Assembly (NCBI GenBank): GCA_038749105.1
Contig: JBCDIM010000006.1
Span: 1 to 64,000 of the forward strand
Origin: JBCCOW01 sp038749105
GTDB lineage: Bacteria > Planctomycetota > Phycisphaerae > Phycisphaerales > Phycisphaeraceae
Direction: 5' to 3'
Length of the DNA stretch: 64,000 bases
The stretch's first letter is position 1, and every line of letters starts with the position of its first letter. Positions 16,050 to 23,926 of the stretch are shown here, one piece after another. A model generated the notes under the pieces. It did not search any database. It had not been told where the DNA came from and worked only from the letters and a program-made list of their open reading frames with translations. The position numbers were made by a program, and so were the translations under genes.

Positions 16050-16874
16050 TCATTGGAGGTCATACCGTGTGCTGTCGGCGTCAAACCAGCCCAGCAGCCG
16101 CGACTCGAAGGCGGCCGATCCGAACCGGGCCACGGCCTCGCGATCCACATGCCCGTCTACCCAGCCTGCGTTGACGGTGAGGGCGTGGCGGAAGTGCGTG
16201 GAGGGAGACGGCACACTGGGCGGTGGCGCAGAGCCATCAGGCAGGAGGGGCTCAGCCCGTACGGGCGGCTCGGCAAAGGAGTACTCGATCAGCCCGCCAC
16301 CAGGCCCGACAAAGCCGGCGTCGGTGAACATCAGGGTGTCCGAGGGCGTGATCACCTCGACGGTCCGGGCGGTGGTCGCATAAGCCTGTGGGTCGGTCGC
16401 AACAAACAGATCAAGCCGCCCGCCAATGTACGACTGGTTGTAGCCGTAGCCGCCAGTCCCCGCCTCGAACGCCGCCGCCCCGTCGGTGAACGCATCAGTA
16501 AAACTCGGGCAGACCTTCACGCGGCCACTGGGACCGAGGTAGTCACGCAGGGGCCCTAATGCCGGGTCAAACGCGTTCAACGCCGGGTCGGGGCTCGGAC
16601 TGGCGCTCTGCCGAACACCGTGCCACCGCATCGTGCCGCCGAAGCCAGCGAGGATGTCCTCCGATGCGGGCACATAGTGCTCATCGTGGTCGCCGGCGTA
16701 GGTGGTGTTCGCCAGCAACAACTGCCGCAGGTTAGACCCACAGACCGACGCCCGCGCCGCTTCACGCGAGCTGCCTAGCACCGGCAGCAGAACACCCACG
16801 AGCAGGGCGATCACCGTGATCACCACCAACAGCTCGATCAGCGTAAACGCAGACTGGTCAGCCCTACGGCCCAT
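16050..16874 (-). CDS. Prepilin-type N-terminal domain protein with H-X9-DG motif
   Basis: 274 residues. The N-terminus is a type IV prepilin/pseudopilin leader: SAFTLIELLVVITVIALLVGVLLPVL, with cleavage before the Phe and the +5 Glu. The C-terminal part carries HALTVNAGWVDG, exactly the H-X9-DG motif of a large planctomycete pseudopilin-like family. The start behind the 16879-16906 hairpin is preferred; the frame is also open 16 codons earlier. It follows the riboswitch-controlled PEP-CTERM gene by about 60 bases on the same strand and may share its transcript. Exact role unknown; such proteins probably assemble into or through a type II secretion-like system. Confidence 0.85.
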   Translation of the reverse strand: MGRRADQSAFTLIELLVVITVIALLVGVLLPVLGSSREAARASVCGSNLRQLLLANTTYAGDHDEHYVPASEDILAGFGGTMRWHGVRQSASPSPDPALNAFDPALGPLRDYLGPSGRVKVCPSFTDAFTDGAAAFEAGTGGYGYNQSYIGGRLDLFVATDPQAYATTARTVEVITPSDTLMFTDAGFVGPGGGLIEYSFAEPPVRAEPLLPDGSAPPPSVPSPSTHFRHALTVNAGWVDGHVDREAVARFGSAAFESRLLGWFDADSTRYDLQ

Positions 16875-16878
16875 AAGA

Positions 16879-16906
16879 CCCGCCGCGGGCGGTAACCCGC
16901 GGCGGG
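16879..16906. repeat. Stem-loop between the PEP-CTERM and H-X9-DG genes
   Basis: Perfect 11-bp arms CCCGCCGCGGG / CCCGCGGCGGG with a six-base loop. No T-run follows on the minus strand, so it is a weak terminator at best; it may instead set the ratio of the two genes' messages. Confidence 0.6.
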
Positions 16907-16933
16907 GAGAGTTCTTTCCCAAGGCTCCAGGCC

Positions 16934-17785
16934 TCAGGCCCTTCTCCGGAACCGGCCCGCGACCAGTCCGCCAGCAGCCAGCAGCATCAAGGCCACGCTG
17001 GGCTCCGGCACCGCGTTGATCACGCCGACCGCGTCCAGGTCGAACCCACCCGACACGTTGCCGGGATCGAACGAGTCGAAGATCGGGTTGCCACTGCTGT
17101 CCGTGAAACGCCCGTCGCCCGGCACGTCGATAAGCCGAACGAAGTTGACCTCAGTCAGGTCGAGATCGCCGCTGACCACCAGCGGGTCGGTGGCGAGGGT
17201 TTCAAGGTCAAAGGGTGTCCCTTCGTTGGTCACATCGACCCCGGCAAAGCCATCGACCCCGGCCGACGGAATCAGCGCGAAGTCCCGGCCGAAGAAGGCG
17301 TCGAGGTCCGTGCTGATGATCGGCGCCCCAATGGGATCCGGGACCGTGGTCAGCGAAGTGGTCGGAAACCGTGCGAAGTCCACGCCATTGGTCGAGACCT
17401 CAACGAAAGCGAGCTCGGCAAACACAAAGCTGTCATCGGTGAACCCGAGAAAGGCGTTCTCGAACACCGCGAAGTCGGCACCCACCCCGTTGGTGATCGC
17501 CTTAGCAAAGCCGACCGTGATCGAGCCAGGGCCCTGAACCGAGGAGGCATCGCCCAGCGACACCGTCTCACCATCGGGCTCGCCAAGAGCCGCACCGGAC
17601 AAGCTAAACGCCGGCCCCACGCCCGGCACCGGGATGTACTCCTCAACAGACGTTGCAAACCCAACGATGGACGGGTCAGACGCCGCGATCGATTGGGCGG
17701 CAGCCTGGCCCACGCCTACTGTCGCACCGGCCGCCGCGGCACCGACTACGCCGGCCCTGAGGCCAGACAAAACAAAGCACTTCAT
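16934..17785 (-). CDS. Cobalamin-riboswitch-linked PEP-CTERM surface protein
   Basis: 283 residues. Signal peptide (LRAGVVGAAAAGATVGVGQAAA), a beta-rich body with GADFAVFENAFLGFTDDSFVFAELAFVEVSTNGVDF, and a PEP-CTERM tail (VPEPSVALMLLAAGGLVAG, then RFRRR). The ATG has AAGGAGAT at the right distance. The body resembles widespread planctomycete surface proteins of unknown ligand. A cobalamin riboswitch lies 170 bases upstream with no other gene between, so corrinoid capture or delivery at the cell surface is a fair guess; no B12-binding residue is recognisable. Confidence 0.85.
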   Translation of the reverse strand: MKCFVLSGLRAGVVGAAAAGATVGVGQAAAQSIAASDPSIVGFATSVEEYIPVPGVGPAFSLSGAALGEPDGETVSLGDASSVQGPGSITVGFAKAITNGVGADFAVFENAFLGFTDDSFVFAELAFVEVSTNGVDFARFPTTSLTTVPDPIGAPIISTDLDAFFGRDFALIPSAGVDGFAGVDVTNEGTPFDLETLATDPLVVSGDLDLTEVNFVRLIDVPGDGRFTDSSGNPIFDSFDPGNVSGGFDLDAVGVINAVPEPSVALMLLAAGGLVAGRFRRRA

Positions 17786-17954
17786 GTTCCAAATCTCCTT
17801 CCCCGAATCGCGCGGGGACAGCCCTCCATCAATCGATGGGCCATCGCTCCACACGCATCGCGGGCGCATCACGCGGCGAAGGGCAGCCACGCAACACCAG
17901 CCCGGGCGTCCTAGTCGCGAGGACCCGAGTCACACCTCACTCATCCGGCATACA
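17786..17954 (-). other. 5' leader between riboswitch aptamer and PEP-CTERM gene
   Basis: About 170 untranslated bases. A CCGG-TGTGTATG-CCGG mini-hairpin lies just after the aptamer and a GTCCT/AGGAC hairpin near 17915; the ribosome site AAGGAGAT lies at the end. No sequestering helix over the ribosome site is obvious by eye. Confidence 0.4.
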
Positions 17955-18150
17955 CACCGGCTTGGGGCAGGTCTTCCGGCTTAGGGCTCACGGGCTTACC
18001 AACTCTCGCTGGCTCGCCCCACGGCTCCGGCCATGCCTTCCCGCTCGTGCCTTGCACACCAGCAGTGGCTTCACTGACCGGACCGATTCGCCCATCACGG
18101 CGGCGCGTCCGCACGGGATTCTCACCCGTTTCCCTGTTCGTCCCGGTTAG
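17955..18150 (-). ncRNA. Cobalamin riboswitch
   Basis: On the minus strand, in order: AACAGGGAA (18130-18138 complement), GGTGAGAATCC (18116-18126), GCCACTG (18063-18069), GGGAAGGC (18035-18042) and the B12 box AGCCGGAAGACCTGCC (17966-17981). These are the conserved blocks of the adenosylcobalamin aptamer with usual spacing. A further hairpin (GGGTCCT...AGGACGCCC, near 17905-17930) between aptamer and gene could be the expression platform. The only gene it can control is the PEP-CTERM gene downstream, perhaps with the H-X9-DG gene. Confidence 0.9.
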
Positions 18151-18244
18151 CGAAACCGCCAACCGGGAACCCCGAGGTCAGCCAAGCATAGCACGCCTAA
18201 AGCCCCGAAACACCACATGAAAACCCCAAGAACAACCCCGCGGG

Positions 18245-19423
18245 TCACACCCCCCCCACCGCTCGCCCCCGCCACACCGGCGGCAGCCCCCGCCACTTCC
18301 GCACCAACGCGTACCACTGGATCGCCACCAGCACACAAACCCCCATCGGACGCAGCAGTCCCGCCGTCCACCCCTGGCTGAACCGCCACGCCAGCCCCAC
18401 GCTCACCACCCCCGACATCGCGAAGCTCAGCATCACCAGCTGCTCCAGCCCCACCCACCCTTCACCGCCACCGACCCCAAGCCCCAGCCCGCCGCTCAGC
18501 CACGCCCCCATCAGCACAAACGGCAGCACATGCCCCCCCAGCAGCAGCACCGTCCACGCCGGCAGCCCCACCGGCGTCGCCATCCCCTCCGTCGCGTTCT
18601 TCGCAAACCCCCGCCACACCTGCCCCCAGCCCGTGTACATCTTGCAGCTCGCTAGGTCCACCGCATCGAACAGGTCCGTCTTGAACCCCGCCGACCGCAT
18701 CGCCCGCGGCAGCGTCACCCCGTCGTGCAGCGATCCCCGCACCATCTCGTGCGAATGCCCCCCGCTCTTCCGGTACGCCTCCGCCTTCGCCATAAACAGC
18801 TGCCCACACCCCGCACCAAACCCCACATCCCCCTTCCGACGCATCATCCACAGCGGCAGATAGCACAACAGCACCAGCGGGATCAGGTGCACGATCAGCC
18901 GCTCCGCCAGCGTGTCCGTCCGCTGCCGCGGGAACCCGCTGATCAGGTCCGCGCCGCCCCGCTCCAGCTCCGCCGCCATCGCCGACAGCGCCCAAGGCTC
19001 GAGCCGAACGTCCGCATCGATCCAGCACAACACCTCGTGCTTCGCCAGCCCCGCCAGCCGATAGCACGCGTGCTGCTTCCCGCACCAGCCCTCCGGCAGC
19101 TTCGTCGACCGCTCCAGCCGCACCCGGTCGTCTTCCGCCATCAACCCCCGCACCACCGCCGCCGTCCCGTCCGTCGATTCATCATCCAACACCACCACTT
19201 CTAATTCGACCCCCGTATTCGCCAGCACTGAACGCACCGCCGGCCCGATCGCCTCCGCCTCGTCCCGCGCCGGAATCAACACCGAAACCCCTTGAAGCCC
19301 GCCGTCTCTGACCGTGGATCCCACCCGCGGCAGCCGCCGATACAGCAGCAGATTCCACATCACCAAACCAAAAGGCAGCGCCGCCAACCCAAACACCGCG
19401 TACACCAACACCGTCTGCACCAT
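18245..19423 (-). CDS. Family 2 glycosyltransferase, CrtQ-like
   Basis: 392 residues. One N-terminal membrane segment (VLVYAVFGLAALPFGLVMWNLLLY), a GT2 domain (VLIPARDEAEAIGPAVRSVL; VVVLDDESTDGTAAVV; CWIDADVRL as the DxD; GLHDGVTLP-like SLHDGVTLPRAMRSAGF), then three to four C-terminal membrane segments. This layout fits 4,4'-diaponeurosporenoate glycosyltransferase CrtQ and the similar HpnB. The start overlaps the acyltransferase stop in TGATG, showing coupled translation. Together with the desaturases upstream it probably attaches sugar to a C30 carotenoid acid (inference). Confidence 0.8.
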   Translation of the reverse strand: MVQTVLVYAVFGLAALPFGLVMWNLLLYRRLPRVGSTVRDGGLQGVSVLIPARDEAEAIGPAVRSVLANTGVELEVVVLDDESTDGTAAVVRGLMAEDDRVRLERSTKLPEGWCGKQHACYRLAGLAKHEVLCWIDADVRLEPWALSAMAAELERGGADLISGFPRQRTDTLAERLIVHLIPLVLLCYLPLWMMRRKGDVGFGAGCGQLFMAKAEAYRKSGGHSHEMVRGSLHDGVTLPRAMRSAGFKTDLFDAVDLASCKMYTGWGQVWRGFAKNATEGMATPVGLPAWTVLLLGGHVLPFVLMGAWLSGGLGLGVGGGEGWVGLEQLVMLSFAMSGVVSVGLAWRFSQGWTAGLLRPMGVCVLVAIQWYALVRKWRGLPPVWRGRAVGGV

Positions 19424-20283
19424 CAGGCTGCTCCATGCCCCGGGTCGAACCGTCGGCCACGCATCCACGACACCAACCGACGGAATCCATCGTAGGCACC
19501 CCCCACCCCCACCCGCTTCCGTGTCAGCCAAGGCATCTCCACCACCTCAAACAACCCCGCGTCCCGCTCCACCGCCGCCGCCGCCAACGCATCCATCACC
19601 CGCTCCATCTCCGCCTCCAACCCCGCCACTGTCACCTCCCCCACCGGCACCGCCCGCCCAAACGCCATCAACATCTCCGGCCGACTCTGGTCCCAAAACA
19701 CATACTCCACCGCCATCACGCTGACCCACTCAGAGTCCAAAGGTGAGGGCCCCTCAATCCCCGTCCGTGCGAGCCGCCCCGCCAACCGCGCCACCCCCGG
19801 CATCAACTCCACCGGTCGCTCCCGCACATCCCGAAACACCCCCGGCCCCGTCACCCACAAACACCGCCCCCCACCCACCCCAACCGACTTAGCCGCGCCA
19901 TCACCGCCACCCCGCAACACCCCCACCGCCGTCTTCATAAACGCCGCCCCACCCCGAGCCGTCCCCTGCTCAATCCCAAAAAAACCCATCCGATCCATCA
20001 GCGGATAGGACTTGAGCATCGCCTCGTCCATCGGCGCGAAGTGCACCTGGTCCGGGAACCACCGCCGGGCCGCCACCACCGCCGCCATCGGGTCCCACCA
20101 CCCCGGATGGTTCATCACCACCACCCCGCCCCCCATCGCACCAGCCGCTAGCCCTTCCGCAGGCTCAAACCCCTTCAACACCCGCACCGCCTCGAACCGC
20201 TTCCGCACCAGACGCAGCGACACCCGCGCGAACCACTTGAACAAAAACGGGCTGTACCGCCCAACAACCTCCGGCTCATCCAT
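19423..20283 (-). CDS. PlsC-like acyltransferase, CrtO-like
   Basis: 286 residues. The lysophospholipid-acyltransferase motif is NHPGWWDP (H-x4-D), followed by the FGIEQGTARGGAAFMKTA region that corresponds to motif II. The substrate-binding helix FLFKWFARVSLRLVRKRF is N-terminal. In C30 carotenoid clusters an acyltransferase of this fold (CrtO) esterifies the glycosyl carotenoid, and the genes just downstream and upstream fit that path. A Gly-rich stretch after motif II (LRGGGDGAAKSVGVGGGR) looks inserted. Probably leaderless. Confidence 0.75.
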   Translation of the reverse strand: MDEPEVVGRYSPFLFKWFARVSLRLVRKRFEAVRVLKGFEPAEGLAAGAMGGGVVVMNHPGWWDPMAAVVAARRWFPDQVHFAPMDEAMLKSYPLMDRMGFFGIEQGTARGGAAFMKTAVGVLRGGGDGAAKSVGVGGGRCLWVTGPGVFRDVRERPVELMPGVARLAGRLARTGIEGPSPLDSEWVSVMAVEYVFWDQSRPEMLMAFGRAVPVGEVTVAGLEAEMERVMDALAAAAVERDAGLFEVVEMPWLTRKRVGVGGAYDGFRRLVSWMRGRRFDPGHGAA

Positions 20284-20289
20284 AACCCA

Positions 20290-20295
20290 AGCTTA
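20290..20295 (-). promoter_or_regulatory. -10 hexamer for a leaderless mRNA
   Basis: TAAGCT, six bases before the acyltransferase ATG; no Shine-Dalgarno. Confidence 0.4.
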
Positions 20296-20334
20296 TCGCC
20301 CGCCCCGCACCCATACCGACCACGCCCCACCACT

Positions 20335-22182
20335 TCAGTCCGACGGCTCCACACGCACCGCGTCACCCCCACCGTTCACCCCCGGCCCCACCACCACCTC
20401 CCATCGCAAGACCCAGCCCCGGCCGTCGCGCACCGGCACCCCAAACCACACCGACCCATCCCCGTCCAGACGGTACACCCCCAACCGCTCGGCCCGGACA
20501 TGATCAAACACCGCCGCCGGCAACGCCCCGCCCCACCACCGCCGATACATCCCGTCCAACACCGCCGCCGCCGATGCCGCCTGCCAATCTTTCCGCAGAT
20601 ACTGAACCACCAAATACCACGAGCCCCCGTCCGCCGGCCGCGTCTCTCGCCACGACTCAATCACATCCGACTGGCTCCGGCGCCTCACCGTTAACTGCGG
20701 CAGGCCCGCAAACTCCAGCATCTTGTCTTCGTATGGCGGCTCGATCTCATACCGATCCCCCTGGCCGACCCCCGCCTCACGCAACGCCGTCACCACCGCC
20801 CCCAACGGGTACTGCCGACGCAGCTCCCACTCCACCCCCGACCAGCCCGCCCGCCACAACCCCGCAACCCCCAGCACCACCGCCCCACCGACCACCCCCG
20901 CCCACACCCCACGACGCCCCCCCTCGCCGCGCCGCAGTGCGCCGGTCAACCACACCCCAAAGACCCACCCCAGCGTGGTCACCCCCAACCACACGCTCGG
21001 CCCCACCGCCGAGAAAAACCGCCCCGCCACAAACCCATGGCTCGTCGCCCGCACCCGCAGCGGGATCAGCAGCGACAACACACACACCAGCACCAGCATC
21101 ACCCTCCACGCTCCACCCACTCCACCCACCCCACGCACCACATGCCAACGCCCGCCCGCCGACCGCCCCACATCACCCACGCACCACCACAACAGACCGA
21201 GCCCCCCCAGCACCATCGTGAGCCCCGAGACCGCAGCCCACCCGTAGAGCCGTGATCCCGCCCTGAGCCAGTCGTACACCGACGCCCAACCGAGCCCGGA
21301 CCCCTTGTCGTGGACCGACCCGCCCCCGAGCGTAAAGCCCCCGAGAAACCACAGCGACCCCGCCGACCCCAGCGTCGCGATCAGGGCCACCACCGCCACC
21401 TCCCGCATCACCCGCCCAGCCCGCCTCACTCGCCCCTTGCCACCCACCCCCCCGCGGCCCCGCCACCACGACCACGCTGCCCACCCCACCGCCCACACCA
21501 TCGCCCCCGCCACCGCTCCGAAGACCGCCAAACCCAAGTACACCGCGTTGAACGCCACCGCCACCCCCACGCCACACAAAACCGCCCCCAGCAGACCCCA
21601 CCGCGGCGCCGTCGCCCCCGGCTCCGCCGGGGGGCACTCGGCCAGCCCGATGGAACCACGCCGGCCACCCAGCACCCCACCCCGTAGCACCACCACCGCC
21701 CCCACCATCGCCATCAGCTGACCCAGCACCATCAGGCTGAACATCCGCGCCTGCTGCGACTGCGACAGCAGCACCGGGTCGTTCGCCGCCAGCACCGCAC
21801 ACCCCACCGCCCCAAACCGCCCCAACGCCACCCGGCCCAACACCCCCGCCATCCCCACCGCCAACACCCCCGCTCCCAACGCCCCCGCCCGCAGCCAAAG
21901 CAAATCCACCGACCCCGCCCCGCCCGAACCGGTCAGCCCCAGCACCGCCCGGATCACCACAAAACTCAGCGGCGGGTGACGCTCGTCCCCATCCTCGTTG
22001 AGGAGCAGCGCCCCGAAGCCGTTCTCGGTCGCCGACCGCCACGACGCCGCCTCATCGATCCAAACCGGACGCGTCTGAACCGTCTCCCAGCTCGCCGCCA
22101 CCACCCAAGCCATCGCTGCGCCCACCACCACCCACACCAACCCCTCGCCGATCCACCCCCGACCACTCCAGCTACCTCTCAT
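20335..22182 (-). CDS. Multi-spanning membrane protein, GT39/ArnT-like
   Basis: 615 residues with about 11-12 membrane segments. The first large loop holds PVWIDEAASW and DERHPPLSFVVI, the acidic-residue and HPPL pattern of family 39 (GT-C) glycosyltransferases that use polyprenyl-phosphate sugars. The C-terminal ~150 residues are a soluble domain. The ATG is preferred because GGAGG lies about 8 bases ahead. Near residue 205 the peptide CPPAEPGA is encoded by a palindromic repeat that also occurs elsewhere in the window. It sits inside the carotenoid gene row, but a role there is unproven. Confidence 0.7.
   Translation of the reverse strand: MRGSWSGRGWIGEGLVWVVVGAAMAWVVAASWETVQTRPVWIDEAASWRSATENGFGALLLNEDGDERHPPLSFVVIRAVLGLTGSGGAGSVDLLWLRAGALGAGVLAVGMAGVLGRVALGRFGAVGCAVLAANDPVLLSQSQQARMFSLMVLGQLMAMVGAVVVLRGGVLGGRRGSIGLAECPPAEPGATAPRWGLLGAVLCGVGVAVAFNAVYLGLAVFGAVAGAMVWAVGWAAWSWWRGRGGVGGKGRVRRAGRVMREVAVVALIATLGSAGSLWFLGGFTLGGGSVHDKGSGLGWASVYDWLRAGSRLYGWAAVSGLTMVLGGLGLLWWCVGDVGRSAGGRWHVVRGVGGVGGAWRVMLVLVCVLSLLIPLRVRATSHGFVAGRFFSAVGPSVWLGVTTLGWVFGVWLTGALRRGEGGRRGVWAGVVGGAVVLGVAGLWRAGWSGVEWELRRQYPLGAVVTALREAGVGQGDRYEIEPPYEDKMLEFAGLPQLTVRRRSQSDVIESWRETRPADGGSWYLVVQYLRKDWQAASAAAVLDGMYRRWWGGALPAAVFDHVRAERLGVYRLDGDGSVWFGVPVRDGRGWVLRWEVVVGPGVNGGGDAVRVEPSD
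21614..21637. repeat. Palindromic element, GCCCCCGGC family, inside the GT39-like gene
   Basis: GCCCCCGGC-TCC-GCCGGGGGGCA. Read in frame on the minus strand as CPPAEPGA. The same core is at 24862 and 46798. Confidence 0.7.
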
Positions 22183-22282
22183 GCGACCGACCTCCACGCC
22201 TCTTTGAGCCCCCACAATCTAGACACCCGCTCACCCTCGCGCAGCCCCCAACACCACGGCCGTCTCACCCGCACCGCATCCC

Positions 22283-22330
22283 GTCTTGGCGTCTTGGCGT
22301 CTTGGCGTCTTGGCGTCTTGGCGTCTTGGC
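22283..22330. repeat. Tandem repeat, six copies of GTCTTGGC
   Basis: Six perfect head-to-tail copies of an 8-bp unit in the gap between the GT39-like gene and the downstream desaturase gene. No gene lies in it. The unit number could vary by slippage. Confidence 0.9.
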
Positions 22331-22348
22331 GTTCAGATCCTCAACGCG

Positions 22349-23914
22349 TCAAGCCACCGCGACCTGGTCCTGATCCAACGCGTCCGCCGCGATCCACCCC
22401 GACATCAGCACCATCGGCATCCCCGGCCCAGGGTGTGCCGCGCCGCCCGCCAGATACAGGCCCTTCGCCAGCGGGCTCCGGTTGCTCGGCTTGAACGCCC
22501 CCAAGAACTTCCCGTGCGACGCCAGCCCGTAGATCGCCCCGTTCAAGACCCGGTAACGGTCGTGGATGTCCTGCGGGGTCAGCGCCGACTCGTACACGAT
22601 CCGCTCGCGGATGCCTTCGAGTCCCGCCGTCCGTTCCAGTTTGTCCAGGATCTTGTTGCGGTAGGTCGTGAACAGCTCGCCGTCCTTCGACCAGTCGTGG
22701 TGCGGCCGGAGGTACGGGGTGTGCACCAACACATACAGGGCTTCGCCACCCTCGGGCGCGACCAGGCCCGGCGCTTCGGTCCGGGCGGTGGCGGCCAGGT
22801 AGGCCGTCGGGTCCGGCGCCGGCTCACCCTTCTTGTAGATGTAGTCGAACTCTTCTTCCGGATCGCGCGAGAACACGAAGTCGTGGTGCGCGAGGTGCTC
22901 GTACTCCCGATCAAGGCCGAGGTAAAGCACCACCCCCGAGCACGCGGGCTCCGGATCGCCCCCGCCACGCAGGCCGCCGCGGTCGTCGCCGTTCAAGAGC
23001 TCGTGCCGCGTCCGCACCGAGTCCATGTTCGAGATCACCGCGTCCAGCTCGACCTCTTCGCCGCTCGCCAGCGTCACGCCCTTGACGGCGCCGCCCGCCT
23101 GGTTGATCCGCGCAACCGCCGCGTTCGTCCGGAACTCCACCCCGATCTCCCCGCCCAGCTTCACCAGCGCCTCGGGCACCGCCCGCGTCCCACCGATCGG
23201 ATACCACACCCCGTCGTTGACCTGCATCGACGCGATGCTGCACAGGATCGCCGGGCTGCCGTACGGGCTGCTGCCCACATACTGCGTGAAGTGGTCCAGC
23301 ATCTGCGCCACCCGCTTGTCCGGCGTGTACTTGCGGATCGTCGACGCCACCGACCGGCCCATCCGCATGCTCAGCACATCGCCCAGCGTCTGGTAGTTGA
23401 ACGTGTTCCCCAGATCGAAGATGTCCTTCAGCCCGCCCACAGGCTTCCAGAAGAAGAAGTCGTCGCTGATCTTGTGCAGCCGTTCGGTGTACTTGATGAA
23501 CTCGCCGTAGCGCTCGGCCATCTCGCCGCCGTGCCCGTTGCCGAACTCCCGCAGCGTCTGCTGCATGTCTTCGACCTTCTCCCGCAGGTCCAGCACCCCA
23601 CCCCCCGCGTCGTCGTCGAAGAAGCACCGCCACTGCGGGTCCAGCCGCACCAGCTCCAGGTAGTCCTCCATCGACTTGTTGTTTTCTTCGAACACCCGAC
23701 GCAGCACGTTCGGCACCGTCAGGATCGTCGGCCCCATATCAAACCGGAACGTCTCGCCATTCGGCCCCTCGCCGACGCGCTGTGCCGCCTTCCCGCCCAG
23801 CCAATCGTTGGCTTCAAACAGCGTCACCTTGTGCCCCCGCGCCGCGGCCGTGCACGCCGCCGCCAGACCCGCCAAACCACTGCCGATCACGCCAACCTTT
23901 TTGCCTTCATTCAT
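22349..23914 (-). CDS. Phytoene-desaturase-family flavoenzyme (CrtN/CrtP type), downstream copy
   Basis: 521 residues. FAD motif VGVIGSGLAGLAAACTAAARGHKV with FEANDWLGG, the DMGPTILTVPNVLRRVF segment shared by CrtI/CrtN/CrtP, and the C-terminal GLYLAGGAAHPGPGMPMVLMSG that closes the FAD site. Family members desaturate or oxidise C30 and C40 carotenes at the membrane. With a second paralogue and an aldehyde dehydrogenase in the same row, CrtN- and CrtP-like work on a C30 backbone is likely; which copy does which step cannot be told. Eight bases separate it from the aldehyde dehydrogenase stop, although it also has its own -10 box. Confidence 0.85.
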   Translation of the reverse strand: MNEGKKVGVIGSGLAGLAAACTAAARGHKVTLFEANDWLGGKAAQRVGEGPNGETFRFDMGPTILTVPNVLRRVFEENNKSMEDYLELVRLDPQWRCFFDDDAGGGVLDLREKVEDMQQTLREFGNGHGGEMAERYGEFIKYTERLHKISDDFFFWKPVGGLKDIFDLGNTFNYQTLGDVLSMRMGRSVASTIRKYTPDKRVAQMLDHFTQYVGSSPYGSPAILCSIASMQVNDGVWYPIGGTRAVPEALVKLGGEIGVEFRTNAAVARINQAGGAVKGVTLASGEEVELDAVISNMDSVRTRHELLNGDDRGGLRGGGDPEPACSGVVLYLGLDREYEHLAHHDFVFSRDPEEEFDYIYKKGEPAPDPTAYLAATARTEAPGLVAPEGGEALYVLVHTPYLRPHHDWSKDGELFTTYRNKILDKLERTAGLEGIRERIVYESALTPQDIHDRYRVLNGAIYGLASHGKFLGAFKPSNRSPLAKGLYLAGGAAHPGPGMPMVLMSGWIAADALDQDQVAVA

Positions 23915-23920
23915 AGCCCC

Positions 23921-23926
23921 ATCATA
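23921..23926 (-). promoter_or_regulatory. -10 hexamer for a leaderless mRNA
   Basis: TATGAT, six bases before the ATG of the downstream desaturase; TTGATT lies 19 bases further up as a possible -35. The box overlaps the stop region of the aldehyde dehydrogenase gene. Confidence 0.4.

Noticed and set aside
16875..16922. Earlier start for the H-X9-DG gene
   Set aside because: It would put the perfect 11-bp hairpin inside the leader peptide; prepilin leaders are usually short, which fits the later ATG.
22283..22330. CRISPR array
   Set aside because: The repeat is a plain 8-bp tandem with no spacers, and no cas genes are near.
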